From: Nostocales cyanobacterium LEGE 11386
Lineage (GTDB): Bacteria > Cyanobacteriota > Cyanobacteriia > Cyanobacteriales > Nostocaceae
NCBI GenBank assembly: GCA_015207155.1
Contig: JADEXK010000007.1
Location: 1-64,000, forward strand
Direction of reading: 5' to 3'
DNA length: 64,000 bases
The first letter of the stretch is position 1, and every line of letters begins with the position of its first letter. The translations under genes were made by a program, and so were the position numbers. Shown piece after piece: positions 37,459 through 46,488 of the stretch. Under the pieces are notes generated by a model. The model was not told the DNA's origin. It saw only the letters and a list, made by a program, of their open reading frames with translations, and ran no database searches.

Positions 37459-37603
37459 AATTTATAATTACACCTGCCCTATCTCCTGCCAAGATCTAAA
37501 TTTTAGATTGTCAACATGATCTCGCTTAACCAACCGTATTTACGGTATAGATGAGTTTTTATTATTAACTGTCATAATTCAAACAATTATATTTCAACAA
37601 TCA

Positions 37604-39694
37604 ATGGTGAACTCTACCCTCGTTACCACACTCTATGTCAACCCTACACAAGGGAATGATACCAATGTTGGTTCTCGGTCGAGTCCGTTTAAAAGTATCA
37701 CCCGTGCTTTAAAAGTAGACAAACCCCCAGCAATTATTCAGTTAGCATCTGGAACTTACAGCGTCGCCAGTGGAGAAGTGTTTCCACTGATGATTCCTAG
37801 GCAAGTGACAGTAATAGGTAACGAAAATAACAAAGGTGCCGGAATTGTGATTTCCGGGAGTGGCGAATTTCACAGTCCCAGTTTTGGGATGCAAAACGCC
37901 ACAATGCTGTTGCTAGGGGATGCAATTCTCTTGGGTGTAACTATTACTAACCCTGTAGCAAAAGGAACAGGGGTTTGGATTGAATCGGCAACATCTAGAG
38001 CAGCTAATAATACCTTCTTTAAGTGCGGACGGGAAGGTGTGTTTGTCACAGGTACGGCTAAACCCGTAATTGTGGATAATGTGTTTGTGCAAAATGCTGC
38101 TAGTGGCTTAATGATGGCGCGTAATAGCAAAGGAGAAGTGCTGCGGAATGTATTTCAAAAAAATCCTTTGGGTATAGCAATTAGTGATTTTGCTGCTCCT
38201 TTGTTAGCCAGTAACACAATATCAGACAACCGTTCAGCGATCGCGCTTTCTCGCAACGCTAGGCCTGTACTGCGTCATAATTTGATTACCAAAAATACCC
38301 AAGGGGGAATGTTGGTAAATGGCAGCGCAGTCCCTGACTTAGGTAGTAGCCAAGATGCGGCTGGCAACATTTTTCGTGATAATGGCGACTTTGATTTACA
38401 CAATACTACATCACAGCAGCTAGTTTCAGTAGGTAACCAGTTGAATCCGACTCAGGTGAAGGGAAGAGTAGATTTTATCGTGGCTCAAGAAGATCATCCC
38501 AGACCAATTTCCGGTAAAACTAGTTTTTCTGACCTGGCTGGACATTGGGCTGTGGATTTTGTCGAAGCGTTAGTAAGTAAAGGTGCAATTAGCGGCTTTC
38601 CCGATGGCACTTTTAAACCAGATGCGCCCATCACTCGCGCTCAATACGCTGCTGTGATTGCCAAGACTTTTCAGTTACCTGTTATCAATAAAAATAGTAA
38701 ATTTACGGATGTAAAGCCAGATTTCTGGGCAGCATCAGCCATTTTTAAAACTGCGGAAATGGGCTTTATTAGTGGCTTTCCCGATGGGACATTTCGCGCC
38801 GGGCAAAATTTGACGAAGGTGCAAGCCATAGTATCTATTGTGAATGGATTACAGCTAACGGGCGGCAATCCCCATGTATTAAATGTATACCGCGATCGCG
38901 CGCAAATTCCTAGTTATGCCATTAATGCTGTGGCAATTGCCACCCAAAAACTGCTGGTGGTAAATTATCCCCAACCCGAACAACTAGAACCTCTGCGAGA
39001 TATTACTCGCGCTGAAGTAGCAGCATTAATTTATCAAGCATTAGTAGCTGCTAGCCAAGAAAAAGCGATCGCCTCACCCTACATTATCAGTCCCGATGTC
39101 GATATTCCCTCGTTTGTCGATATTATGGGGCATTGGGCAGAACCATTTATTCGGGGATTAGCCAGCATGAATTTAACTCATGGTTTCGCTGATGGCAGCT
39201 ACCAGCCAAATAAACCCATGACTCGCGCCCAATATGCGGCTTTAGTAGCCGTGGCTTTTAATCCCACTGCCAAACGTCCAGCACCCGACTTTACAGACGT
39301 ACCCAAGGATTTTTGGGCTTATAACGCCTTACAAATCGCCGCTAGCGGTGGCTTTGTCAGTGGATTTGGCGATCGCACTTTCCGCCCTGATCAAAATGTG
39401 CAAAAGTTACAAGTGATTGTTTCTTTAGTTAACGGACTTGCTTTATCAACATCTGATCACAACACTGCACTCACCTACAGAGATAGTCACACCATTCCCG
39501 ATTACGCCCGTCAGGCAGTTGTAACTGCTACGCAACAAAGAATTGTTGTAAATTATCCAGATCCTCAACAACTTTTGCCTACGCGAGAAGCAACCCGCGC
39601 CGAAGTTGCGGCCATGGTCTATCAAGCACTAGTTGCTATCCAACGAACACCAACTATTAATTCACCCTATATTGTTTCGACAGTCAGCAATTGA
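37604..39694 (+). CDS. DUF1565 beta-helix protein with two triplets of SLH domains
   Basis: A 696-residue protein. Residues ~10-285 are a right-handed beta-helix of the DUF1565 type (LYVNPTQGNDTNVGSR, ITRALKVDKPPAIIQLASG, then parallel repeats). The C-terminal ~390 residues hold six SLH motifs in two triplets: FSDLAGHWAVDFVEA, FTDVKPDFWAASAI, YRDRAQIPSYAINA, then FVDIMGHWAEPFI, FTDVPKDFWAYNAL and YRDSHTIPDYARQA. SLH domains attach proteins to the cell wall in cyanobacteria. No clear signal peptide is present, which is odd for this architecture. A paralogous beta-helix is encoded at 43380-45140. Confidence 0.85.
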   Translation: MVNSTLVTTLYVNPTQGNDTNVGSRSSPFKSITRALKVDKPPAIIQLASGTYSVASGEVFPLMIPRQVTVIGNENNKGAGIVISGSGEFHSPSFGMQNATMLLLGDAILLGVTITNPVAKGTGVWIESATSRAANNTFFKCGREGVFVTGTAKPVIVDNVFVQNAASGLMMARNSKGEVLRNVFQKNPLGIAISDFAAPLLASNTISDNRSAIALSRNARPVLRHNLITKNTQGGMLVNGSAVPDLGSSQDAAGNIFRDNGDFDLHNTTSQQLVSVGNQLNPTQVKGRVDFIVAQEDHPRPISGKTSFSDLAGHWAVDFVEALVSKGAISGFPDGTFKPDAPITRAQYAAVIAKTFQLPVINKNSKFTDVKPDFWAASAIFKTAEMGFISGFPDGTFRAGQNLTKVQAIVSIVNGLQLTGGNPHVLNVYRDRAQIPSYAINAVAIATQKLLVVNYPQPEQLEPLRDITRAEVAALIYQALVAASQEKAIASPYIISPDVDIPSFVDIMGHWAEPFIRGLASMNLTHGFADGSYQPNKPMTRAQYAALVAVAFNPTAKRPAPDFTDVPKDFWAYNALQIAASGGFVSGFGDRTFRPDQNVQKLQVIVSLVNGLALSTSDHNTALTYRDSHTIPDYARQAVVTATQQRIVVNYPDPQQLLPTREATRAEVAAMVYQALVAIQRTPTINSPYIVSTVSN

Positions 39695-39776
39695 CCAAGT
39701 AAAATGAAAAACACTGCTTATCAACCTGGAAACTCTTGGTAACCAATCCTATAGCTAAAAACACGTTAGGCTATGA

Positions 39777-39805
39777 GCGTTGGGTAGGTAATTTATACCC
39801 AACGC
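39777..39805. promoter_or_regulatory. Perfect 10-bp inverted repeat before the gene at 39823
   Basis: Arms 39777-39786 (gcgttgggta) and 39796-39805 (tacccaacgc) with a 9-base loop lie 17 bases before the chosen start. In RNA this would be a strong hairpin in the 5' leader, able to affect translation. No T-run follows, so it is not a typical terminator. It could also be a dispersed repeat piece. Confidence 0.5.
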
Positions 39806-39822
39806 CTGAAGCCAATAGTCCC

Positions 39823-40575
39823 ATGTTAACAACAGCCTCGCAAACATCTGCCGACTTGGCAACCGCTCTATTAATTCACTACAGTTTTGACCTCAGTGGG
39901 TATACCGCCAGTGAGTTAGTTGACCGTTGGCAAACCCAATACCCAATTAATTGGCTGCACCTGGCAGTAGTTGAGGCACTGTATCAAGGTCGCTATAAAG
40001 GAATTTCAGTACAGCAAATCTTAGCATTTTGGCAACGACGAGGCCAGGCGATTTATCATTTCAATATGGAATTTGAACGCTTGATTTGTAGTAAATTTCC
40101 CGAAAGTTTAACCGAACTAGCAGCACCAGTACTTCCTTCTATCAAGCAACGAATCATCGACCAGCCAGTCACAAATTCTCCATCATCACCAGTGACAGCA
40201 GATTCTGCACCTGTTGAGGTGGATCATGGATATGGTCATCAAACTGCGACCTTAGAAATGACAAATGCAGAAACAGAAACGTCGGTAGAAAATATTTTAG
40301 CGTCTTCAACTCTCAATCCCGTTGCCTCTGCTGCTAAAACAAAGCTGAACTTACAAGGTAATCTTCCGAGACATTCCCCATCACCAAAACCTCACAAACA
40401 GCCAAAACTACTGCCACCATCTGCCAATCATCCCCCAATTGGGCAATTTACACCAGCAACAAGCGATCGCTCTGATTCATTCACCTCAAAGCTCAAAGCC
40501 ATGTCCAGCGAAAAGCCACAACAGGTCTACCTCCAAGAAGAATTCGATGCTCAAAGTAACTCAGAAATTTATTAA
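39823..40575 (+). CDS. Uncharacterised cyanobacterial protein with disordered tail
   Basis: From ATG 39823 (MLTTASQTSADLATALLIH) the protein has 250 residues. The first ~100 form a conserved helical region (YPINWLHLAVVEALYQGRY, KGISVQQILAFWQRRGQ, IYHFNMEFERLICSKFP). I associate this region with unnamed cyanobacterial proteins. The rest is Ser/Pro/Thr-rich and probably disordered. The longer frame from a TTG at 39736 reads through the hairpin and is less likely. It follows the SLH gene on the same strand by 128 bases. Function unknown. Confidence 0.65.
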   Translation: MLTTASQTSADLATALLIHYSFDLSGYTASELVDRWQTQYPINWLHLAVVEALYQGRYKGISVQQILAFWQRRGQAIYHFNMEFERLICSKFPESLTELAAPVLPSIKQRIIDQPVTNSPSSPVTADSAPVEVDHGYGHQTATLEMTNAETETSVENILASSTLNPVASAAKTKLNLQGNLPRHSPSPKPHKQPKLLPPSANHPPIGQFTPATSDRSDSFTSKLKAMSSEKPQQVYLQEEFDAQSNSEIY

Positions 40576-40817
40576 GAAATTGAGATTTAATATTATTTAC
40601 TAATGCTAAACAAAATTTGTATAAGTCATTTCAAAAGTTTGGCTTTTGCAGAGACAACTGCTGAAAATAGAATTTGAGTATATTTAATCTGGTTTTTAGA
40701 CTGATAATATTTATCTTGATTAAACTTTAATTTCAAAATATTGATTACATAAACACCTTCTTGCTATAATAAATATTGCAGATAGAGTAAAATCCTTTTG
40801 TAGAGCTTAACATTCCG

Positions 40818-41117
40818 ATGAAGAATAATCACACTAATCCTCTTGTAGGCAGAATGGCTCAATGGTTTAATAAACCTGACCAAAAGGCTAATGAAGAAGA
40901 GTGCTTAAAAAAAGCACATTCTGCTAAAGAAGAGGTAAGTCATATCTTAGAGGGGCAAAGAGAACTTCAAGCCATAGGCATAGCTACTTGCGGTCGAGGT
41001 TATTCCATTGAAGTTAATCTTTCTTCACCTTTACCGAAAGAAGTTGCTAGAAAGCTGCCTAAAAAAGTTGAAGGAGTACCTGTAAACACCGAAATTGTAG
41101 GATCACTTATAATTTAG
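40818..41117 (+). CDS. Small uncharacterised protein near the protease gene
   Basis: A 99-residue protein. The first half is a charged helix (ANEEECLKKAHSAKEEVSHIL). The second half, AIGIATCGRGYSIEVNLSSP then EGVPVNTEIVGSLII, has the pattern of the small domain that often precedes trypsin-like domains in bacterial proteins (a G-I-G-I strand, then GVPV and a final V-G strand). A strong hairpin terminator follows 46 bases later, so it is its own transcript. Its place 430 bases before a trypsin-like gene suggests they work together; this is inference. Confidence 0.6.
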   Translation: MKNNHTNPLVGRMAQWFNKPDQKANEEECLKKAHSAKEEVSHILEGQRELQAIGIATCGRGYSIEVNLSSPLPKEVARKLPKKVEGVPVNTEIVGSLII

Positions 41118-41163
41118 CACAGCATGAATTCCGCTCAAAGTTTTAATATACGCCTTTTATTAA

Positions 41164-41188
41164 AAAGCCTGGAGTTCATCCAGGCTTT
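41164..41188 (+). terminator. Factor-independent terminator after the small gene
   Basis: Arms 41164-41173 (aaagcctgga) and 41179-41188 (tccaggcttt) pair perfectly over 10 bases with the 5-base loop gttca. A run of seven T lies 11 bases later (41199-41205). It ends the 40818-41117 transcript. Confidence 0.75.
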
Positions 41189-41262
41189 ATGCTATGAGTT
41201 TTTTTAAACTTTTACTCATCTTCAATCCTTCTAAAATAAGTAGAAAGTTTAATAACATAAAA

Positions 41263-41328
41263 GTTCGTAGTCAGTGGCTCTAGCCCTTTAAAACCTTGCA
41301 AGAAAGCGATAAATCGCTCACTACGAAC
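41263..41328. repeat. Small element with GTTCGTAGT terminal inverted repeats
   Basis: gttcgtagt at 41263-41271 and actacgaac at 41320-41328 are exact 9-base inverted ends of a 66-base element. The same ends occur in the elements at 56403-56513 and 58556-58664. The remaining DNA in the gap 41118-41546 is AT-rich, with no gene seen. Confidence 0.65.
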
Positions 41329-41546
41329 CAAAATTAATCTTACATTTAGTTAAGGAAGTGCTTTTTTACGTCAGAGAATAAAAAACGAATTTTTTATAAA
41401 GAATACTTATAAGTAATTTAACACATAAATAATATATGGGAATATACTGAAAATATGTAAAATTTAAGGAAATAAGTTAAAATTCCTGATTTATTGAGAC
41501 TTCAGCTAGTTTAGTTCTGCCGAGGTCTGATTAGCTTAATTGAATA

Positions 41547-42731
41547 ATGTCTATGTTAAGCATGTATAAATCTCATGAAAATAATGCATTTAAAGAGGCT
41601 GTAAAGCTCAGAAATGAAGCTAGTAGCATTTTATGGGACAGTTTAGAGCGTGCATACCCTTTTTCTGCACCTGCTGATGAAAATAGAGATTCATTTCATG
41701 TGCCAGTTTTAGGAATTCGCCAAAGTAGCGAGCAAGATTATCAGATTGCTGTACACATAGCAGAAGAGCGTGATAGAAAGATTATTGCTCCGATTTTTAG
41801 CAAGATTCCTGAAGAACGCATAGATATTCAAGTTACAGGCCCTGTATTACCTTATGGTTGCCAGGTGTGTTTTGGTGCGGCGATATCTCACTGTGATCCT
41901 ATTGCTGCTCAACAATTTGTAGGAACATTAGGTTGTTTTGTCAAAAAGCGTGGACACTCAGACTTATTCATATTAAGTAATAATCATGTTCTAGCCAATT
42001 TGAATAAAGGGCAACGGGGAAAGGATGCCGTTTTTCTTCATGAGCTAGCCACGCAAGAGGAATATCAGGCAGATAGAGAATTCAGACAAACCAATTCACT
42101 TTTTCAAACAAATAAGTTTTTACAGAAATTGCTATCCTTACTACCTCCCAGATTCTTAACTTTTCCTGCTAGTGATCAGGCAACTTTTAAGGGAGAAACT
42201 AAGAATACTATTAATGACATAGGTATTTTAATTGACTTTATTGACCTTAAGGCTAACAGTACTAATTTAGTTGATGCAGCTATTGCCAAAATTAATGATT
42301 TATCTTTAGTAAAATTAAATGAAATCCAGGGGGTAGGCCAGCTCAAAGGACATCACAATAAAGATCATATAAACAAAGTATCAAAAGACCTACAATTTAC
42401 TAAGATAGGACGTAGAACTGGGCAAACATGGGGAAAAATAGTGCTTATGAATGCCGATCTCTCCTTAAACTATGATGAAAATTTATTAGGTTGCCGATTT
42501 CCTGACATCATTGCATTTGAAGGCATAGGCAATAAACCGTTTAGTCTTAAGGGAGACAGTGGTTCACTAATTATAGATGAAAATGGTTATGCCCTAGCTC
42601 TCCTAATTGCAGGTACTCTTAAAGGAGGGAAAAATGGTCTAGGAATTACTTATGGTATTCCCATTAGTACAGTCTTAAGTGAGATGGATGTTGATTTAGT
42701 ACTAGATAATGGAATGCCGCAAATTTTTTAG
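41547..42731 (+). CDS. Trypsin-like serine protease
   Basis: A 394-residue chymotrypsin-fold protein. The N-terminal ~110 residues are helical and then form a small strand-rich part with IDIQVTGPVLPYG. The catalytic triad is visible: His147 in FILSNNHVLA, Asp243 in LVDAAIAKI and Ser338 in SLKGDSGSLIID. A long insert (about 155-230) separates His and Asp. No signal peptide is seen, so it probably acts in the cytoplasm. It is followed by a convergent gene for a small membrane protein. Intracellular proteases of this kind occur in bacterial conflict systems, but the role here is unknown. Confidence 0.8.
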   Translation: MSMLSMYKSHENNAFKEAVKLRNEASSILWDSLERAYPFSAPADENRDSFHVPVLGIRQSSEQDYQIAVHIAEERDRKIIAPIFSKIPEERIDIQVTGPVLPYGCQVCFGAAISHCDPIAAQQFVGTLGCFVKKRGHSDLFILSNNHVLANLNKGQRGKDAVFLHELATQEEYQADREFRQTNSLFQTNKFLQKLLSLLPPRFLTFPASDQATFKGETKNTINDIGILIDFIDLKANSTNLVDAAIAKINDLSLVKLNEIQGVGQLKGHHNKDHINKVSKDLQFTKIGRRTGQTWGKIVLMNADLSLNYDENLLGCRFPDIIAFEGIGNKPFSLKGDSGSLIIDENGYALALLIAGTLKGGKNGLGITYGIPISTVLSEMDVDLVLDNGMPQIF

Positions 42732-42791
42732 AGACATCCACTGTTCGTAAAACCCAGACACCAAAAAACTTTTCAGCCTGTTTTCTACATA

Positions 42792-43229
42792 TCAACCTTC
42801 AATAATAGGCACTATAAATGTAAAACTGGGAAGCAGTAATGCTCCATAGTAATGCCTATACCAATCTAAATTTTCAAAAATTCCCCCTAATGCAAATACC
42901 CAAACAACAAATGCCAAAGTAGAAATCAGTAATTGTATTTTCTTCCTAACCTTAGTAACACGCCATAGGTAGATTGGTGTACAAATAATTAATAATATAA
43001 AAATAATCCATAGCAGAGTCTGGATCGATTGCTGGTCTGCTACAGAAGATTTCAAAATATTATCAAGTGTAAAATACAAAGCTACAACTTCAGTAGGAAT
43101 ATATTTAAGTAACTTGGATTGATAATCATCTCTTTCTGGAATTGATGGGTTGTCAATAGCTCCTGCATATGGTTCAACACTCTTTTGGATATTTTGAATA
43201 TCTCGCTTTGTGATCACCTCTCGTTTCAT
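42792..43229 (-). CDS. Small membrane protein
   Basis: A 145-residue protein. A soluble N-terminus contains DYQSKLLKYIPTEVVALYF, followed by hydrophobic helices LLWIIFILLIICTPIYLW, LLISTLAFVVWVFALGGIF and a final LLLPSFTFIVPIIEG. The K-L-L-K-Y-I-P-x-E-V-V-A-L-Y motif is one I have seen in small membrane proteins of unknown role. It is convergent with the protease gene, 60 bases apart. Whether it is a partner of the protease or an unrelated neighbour cannot be decided here. Confidence 0.65.
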   Translation of the reverse strand: MKREVITKRDIQNIQKSVEPYAGAIDNPSIPERDDYQSKLLKYIPTEVVALYFTLDNILKSSVADQQSIQTLLWIIFILLIICTPIYLWRVTKVRKKIQLLISTLAFVVWVFALGGIFENLDWYRHYYGALLLPSFTFIVPIIEG

Positions 43230-43379
43230 ATAAACCTCTGATTCAATAGTTACTTATTCGGATTTATTGGGCCTTAGCAGAGTTAGGAAAAATTATTTTG
43301 GGTAAGCGCCGCACATTCTTCGTGCAGGTTAGCTTATCTCCTGTGATTCTCTAAGAGAGATAAGCCAACTTTTTCTTGA

Positions 43380-45140
43380 TCAATTCAACGGCTCAATGAT
43401 AGTTTTTAAACCATTGCTAGTGAGTACTTTCAGCATTTCATCAGCATTATAGCGATCGCTAAAAACACCCACTTGCATAACTCTGCGACCTTGCCAGATG
43501 GTAGCAAATGCACCAGGGGCTAAGGTTCGCACCATGTCTCGTTCCCGATCAGTTGCGACATTAACTACCACGCGGTAGCGCACACCCTGCTGAACTCTTG
43601 CAGTATGAGTTGGTGGTACTGGCGCTTTTTGCATGTTGCGAGTGTTTCCCGAGGGCATATTGGTATTGGCAGCTGGTAAGAGTACTGATTCACCAAAGGG
43701 AGGGTCTGCTGCTGTGGGCAATGATTGCTCTTGATTTAGTCCTCCAGGCGGTAATTGGGGGGCAACAAACTCAATTGTGTTGGGATTAATCCGGACATAA
43801 TTTAGTTGTGGTAGATTCGGCCGCTCAGCTGGCAATGCAGTCACCCTTCCGCCAGCAGCGACTTGATTATCTTCTCTAGCTGCCAAACTGCTGGGAACAG
43901 GAAACCCAGCAGCCCTAGAGGTGGTTGGTTTTTGTGGTGTATCGGCTAGTTGTCCTCGAACTACAGGCTGATTAGTACTGGATACTCCGGGCGCAGAGAA
44001 GGTGATTTCTCCATTGGCGGGAATTTCCGAGATCACACTATTGGGTATTGAGTTATTAGCTATGGGGGCTGCTTGGGGGTTGAAATCTACCTGACCAGCG
44101 ATGCGATTTTTAGCTAAGGTATTACCAAAAGCAAAAATCATTTGCTTGGCAGCACTGGCATTAATGTCATAGCGAGTATTATTAACAAATTCATTACCGC
44201 CTGGTTCAGCTGCATTACCCAAATCTGGCATTGCTTGGGCGATCGCTACTAAACCATCTTCTTGACTACCTTGAATTAAATTATTGCGTAAAATTGGGCG
44301 AGCTTTGGCTTGGACTAAAATCCCAGACCGATTTTGCTGAATTTGATTACTAACTACAATAGGCGCGGCATTTTGAGTAACATTAATGCCAAAGCCCGTT
44401 TGTTCAAAGACATTTTCCCGCACTTCGGGCTGGGAATTACCGCCAATGGTGATGCCATTTGCCCCATTGCGATGAAAATGGTTTTTGCTGATTATCGGCG
44501 CACTGTTGCCAGCTATGGAAATTCCATCTTGAGTACTACCAGTAAATGTGTTTTCCGTGATAACTGGATTACTCGATTCAATCCACAAACCATAACCACG
44601 GGGATTGGGGTTTGTTACTGTCACCCCAGTTAACGCTGCTTGGTTTGCCCCAATGATGGTGACGTTTTGACCGCCAAAACTGCGACTGAGGTATCCACCA
44701 CCTCCTTGAATTGTTATCCCCTGTCCTTTGGTGCGAGTATCACCTTGAATGGAAACACCCTGTTTGAGTGCTAGGGGAAATACCTCTCCAGTTTCCGCAC
44801 TATAAGTGCCTGGGAAGAGCATAATTACTGTATTAGGTGCGGCTACTTGCAAAGCTTGGGTAATCGTCTTCAAAGGAGCGCCTTCACTACCATTACCCGT
44901 TGTGTCATCGGCGACACTTGGGTTGACAAATAACACGTTAACCTGAGACGCTTTTCTCTCAGCCATTTGATGGGTTACGGATGGCATTTGAGCCATAACG
45001 CTGCCAAGGCTTATACTTATTAATGTTGTACTTGCCACTCCCAGGCAAAGCGTGAATGAAAATATAGAACCTTGGGAAATTAGCTTTAGTCGCTGGATAT
45101 CTGCTTTCAGATGTTTAGAACATACAATGGGGTGAATCAA
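43380..45140 (-). CDS. DUF1565 beta-helix protein with SPOR-like C-terminus
   Basis: A 586-residue exported protein. A signal-type hydrophobic segment (IFSFTLCLGVASTTLISISL, about 27-47) is followed by a DUF1565 right-handed beta-helix (about 68-360) with VLFVNPSVADDTTGNGSEG, ITQALQVAAPNTVIML and many N-x-I/F repeats. A Pro/Gln-rich linker (about 365-500) leads to a SPOR-like end, YRVVVNVATDRERDMVRTL then MQVGVFSDRYNADEMLKVL. SPOR domains bind denuded peptidoglycan. The beta-helix is clearly paralogous to that at 37604, but the wall-binding module differs. Confidence 0.85.
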   Translation of the reverse strand: MIHPIVCSKHLKADIQRLKLISQGSIFSFTLCLGVASTTLISISLGSVMAQMPSVTHQMAERKASQVNVLFVNPSVADDTTGNGSEGAPLKTITQALQVAAPNTVIMLFPGTYSAETGEVFPLALKQGVSIQGDTRTKGQGITIQGGGGYLSRSFGGQNVTIIGANQAALTGVTVTNPNPRGYGLWIESSNPVITENTFTGSTQDGISIAGNSAPIISKNHFHRNGANGITIGGNSQPEVRENVFEQTGFGINVTQNAAPIVVSNQIQQNRSGILVQAKARPILRNNLIQGSQEDGLVAIAQAMPDLGNAAEPGGNEFVNNTRYDINASAAKQMIFAFGNTLAKNRIAGQVDFNPQAAPIANNSIPNSVISEIPANGEITFSAPGVSSTNQPVVRGQLADTPQKPTTSRAAGFPVPSSLAAREDNQVAAGGRVTALPAERPNLPQLNYVRINPNTIEFVAPQLPPGGLNQEQSLPTAADPPFGESVLLPAANTNMPSGNTRNMQKAPVPPTHTARVQQGVRYRVVVNVATDRERDMVRTLAPGAFATIWQGRRVMQVGVFSDRYNADEMLKVLTSNGLKTIIEPLN

Positions 45141-45295
45141 CTTTGTACCACTCCTTATAAGTAAAAATAAAGTTCTAACTTACAAACACCAAAAGTTAGT
45201 ACCGCTAAATAGAGTTGAAAGTTTATTTGTGAGGTGCAATTTACAAAATAGCGTTAATTCTGGGATTAAGGCGTAAAATTGTAAAACTTCGTCAT

Positions 45296-45513
45296 TCACA
45301 GTATTTCTCGCTTTACTTTGTCTAGTTTACCCATCAAATATGTCTTGATATTGTTGAGTTGTGCAATTTTGTCTTGCATTATTTGCATTTTTCGTCCTGG
45401 AGAAATTCACCATCTTGCCACGCGTTAATTCCTTGCTTGATCTCGCAGAGAGTAAAACCCAAGGCTTTTGTTTGAGTAATTAGGAGAAGCCGTTCTTTTG
45501 GAAGCGTGGGTAT
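45296..45513 (-). pseudogene. Frameshifted remnant of a MerR-family regulator
   Basis: The reverse strand encodes three pieces of a MerR-type C-terminal half in different frames: IPTLPKERLLLITQTKALGF, then EIKQGINAWQDGEFLQDE, then KMQIMQDKIAQLNNIKTYLM followed by GKLDKVKREIL and a stop. Two frameshifts (near 45440 and 45395) separate them. The helix-turn-helix half is absent. The ALGFTL..EI and dimerisation-helix pattern identify the family. Confidence 0.65.
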
Positions 45514-45686
45514 TGTGTTGTCAGTGCTGGTGGTATATCTTAGATACCCTTAAGCAATACATTGAGGAGCAGGGCTTTGAAGATTTTCGGTGAGAATCAA
45601 CGTTGTTCAAGCCAGGCAATCAGCAAGATCCAATCAGCCCCTGTTGTCGCTATCCTATAAAAGTAAATCATTTCCTGATCGCAGCA

Positions 45687-46268
45687 ATGGTTGCTTTACC
45701 CAATCACATTTTAATGAGTGCAGAGGAATATCTGATTTGGGAACCCACCCAAGAGCAACGCTACGAGTATTGGGATGGTGAAGTTGTAGCAATGAGCGGT
45801 GGTACACGCAACCATAATCGGGTTTCTCTCAATTTCTCGAAGCTCTTAGATGATGCCCTAGCCGATCGCTCCTGTAAAGTATACATTGTAGATGTGAAGG
45901 TGCAGGTAGAACTGGGGCAAAAGTATTTTTATCCAGATGTGGTGGTAACTTTCGATCAGCGCGATCGCGATCCACAATTAGTGCAATTTCCCTGCTTAAT
46001 TATCGAAGTGCTATCACCTGCAACAGAAGCAGCCGATAGGGGGAAGAAGTTTGCCAAATATCGCCAATCTCCAACCTTGCAAGAATATGTTTTAGTACAA
46101 GTAAATCAACCAAGTGTGGAAGTGTTTCGGCGCAACGAACAGGGAAAATGGGTGCTATCGGAGTATAATTTGGGCGATATATTACTACTCGAATCAGTGA
46201 ATGTAGAAATAGCGCTCGCAGACTTGTACCAACAAGTGCAGTGGGAAACTGAAACCACCGAAAATTAA
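45687..46268 (+). CDS. Uma2-family (DUF820) putative endonuclease
   Basis: A 193-residue protein from ATG 45687 ([19 protein letters not shown]). The fold is PD-(D/E)XK type: [55 protein letters not shown] (Asp) and [20 protein letters not shown] (Glu and Lys). Uma2 proteins are very abundant in cyanobacteria; their cleavage role is assumed rather than shown. A longer frame from 45603 is possible but runs through spacer-like DNA. It sits between two gene remnants. Confidence 0.88.
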   Translation: MVALPNHILMSAEEYLIWEPTQEQRYEYWDGEVVAMSGGTRNHNRVSLNFSKLLDDALADRSCKVYIVDVKVQVELGQKYFYPDVVVTFDQRDRDPQLVQFPCLIIEVLSPATEAADRGKKFAKYRQSPTLQEYVLVQVNQPSVEVFRRNEQGKWVLSEYNLGDILLLESVNVEIALADLYQQVQWETETTEN

Positions 46269-46270
46269 AT

Positions 46271-46487
46271 AATGTACACCTTTACCACAAAGGTTAAGAA
46301 CATGGGCATCAATCATCGTAGTTTTCACATGCTTGTGTCCTAATAATTCTTGGACTGTGCGGACATCATCACCATTTGGCAGGAAATGCGTAGCAAAACT
46401 GTAGCAACAATATAATATGAAAACGCATTTTTTTAGCTATTTTGGCCGCTCCCATAGCTTCTTTTAATGCTTTTTGTAAACCAATTT
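46271..46487 (-). pseudogene. Remnant of an integron-integrase-like tyrosine recombinase
   Basis: The reverse strand reads [19 protein letters not shown] in one frame. After a frameshift it reads [20 protein letters not shown], then [16 protein letters not shown]. This is the C-terminal end of XerD/IntI-type integrases (SFATHLL and ELLGHKDVKTTMIYTHVLN in intact members). The catalytic Tyr of MIYTHV is Asp here (MIDAHV), and the N-terminal and core parts are gone. It abuts the start of the gene at 46489. Confidence 0.7.
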
Positions 46488-46488
46488 T

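Noticed and set aside
43598..44633. Plus-strand frames opposite the SPOR-ended beta-helix gene
   Set aside because: Antisense shadows of a repetitive coding sequence.
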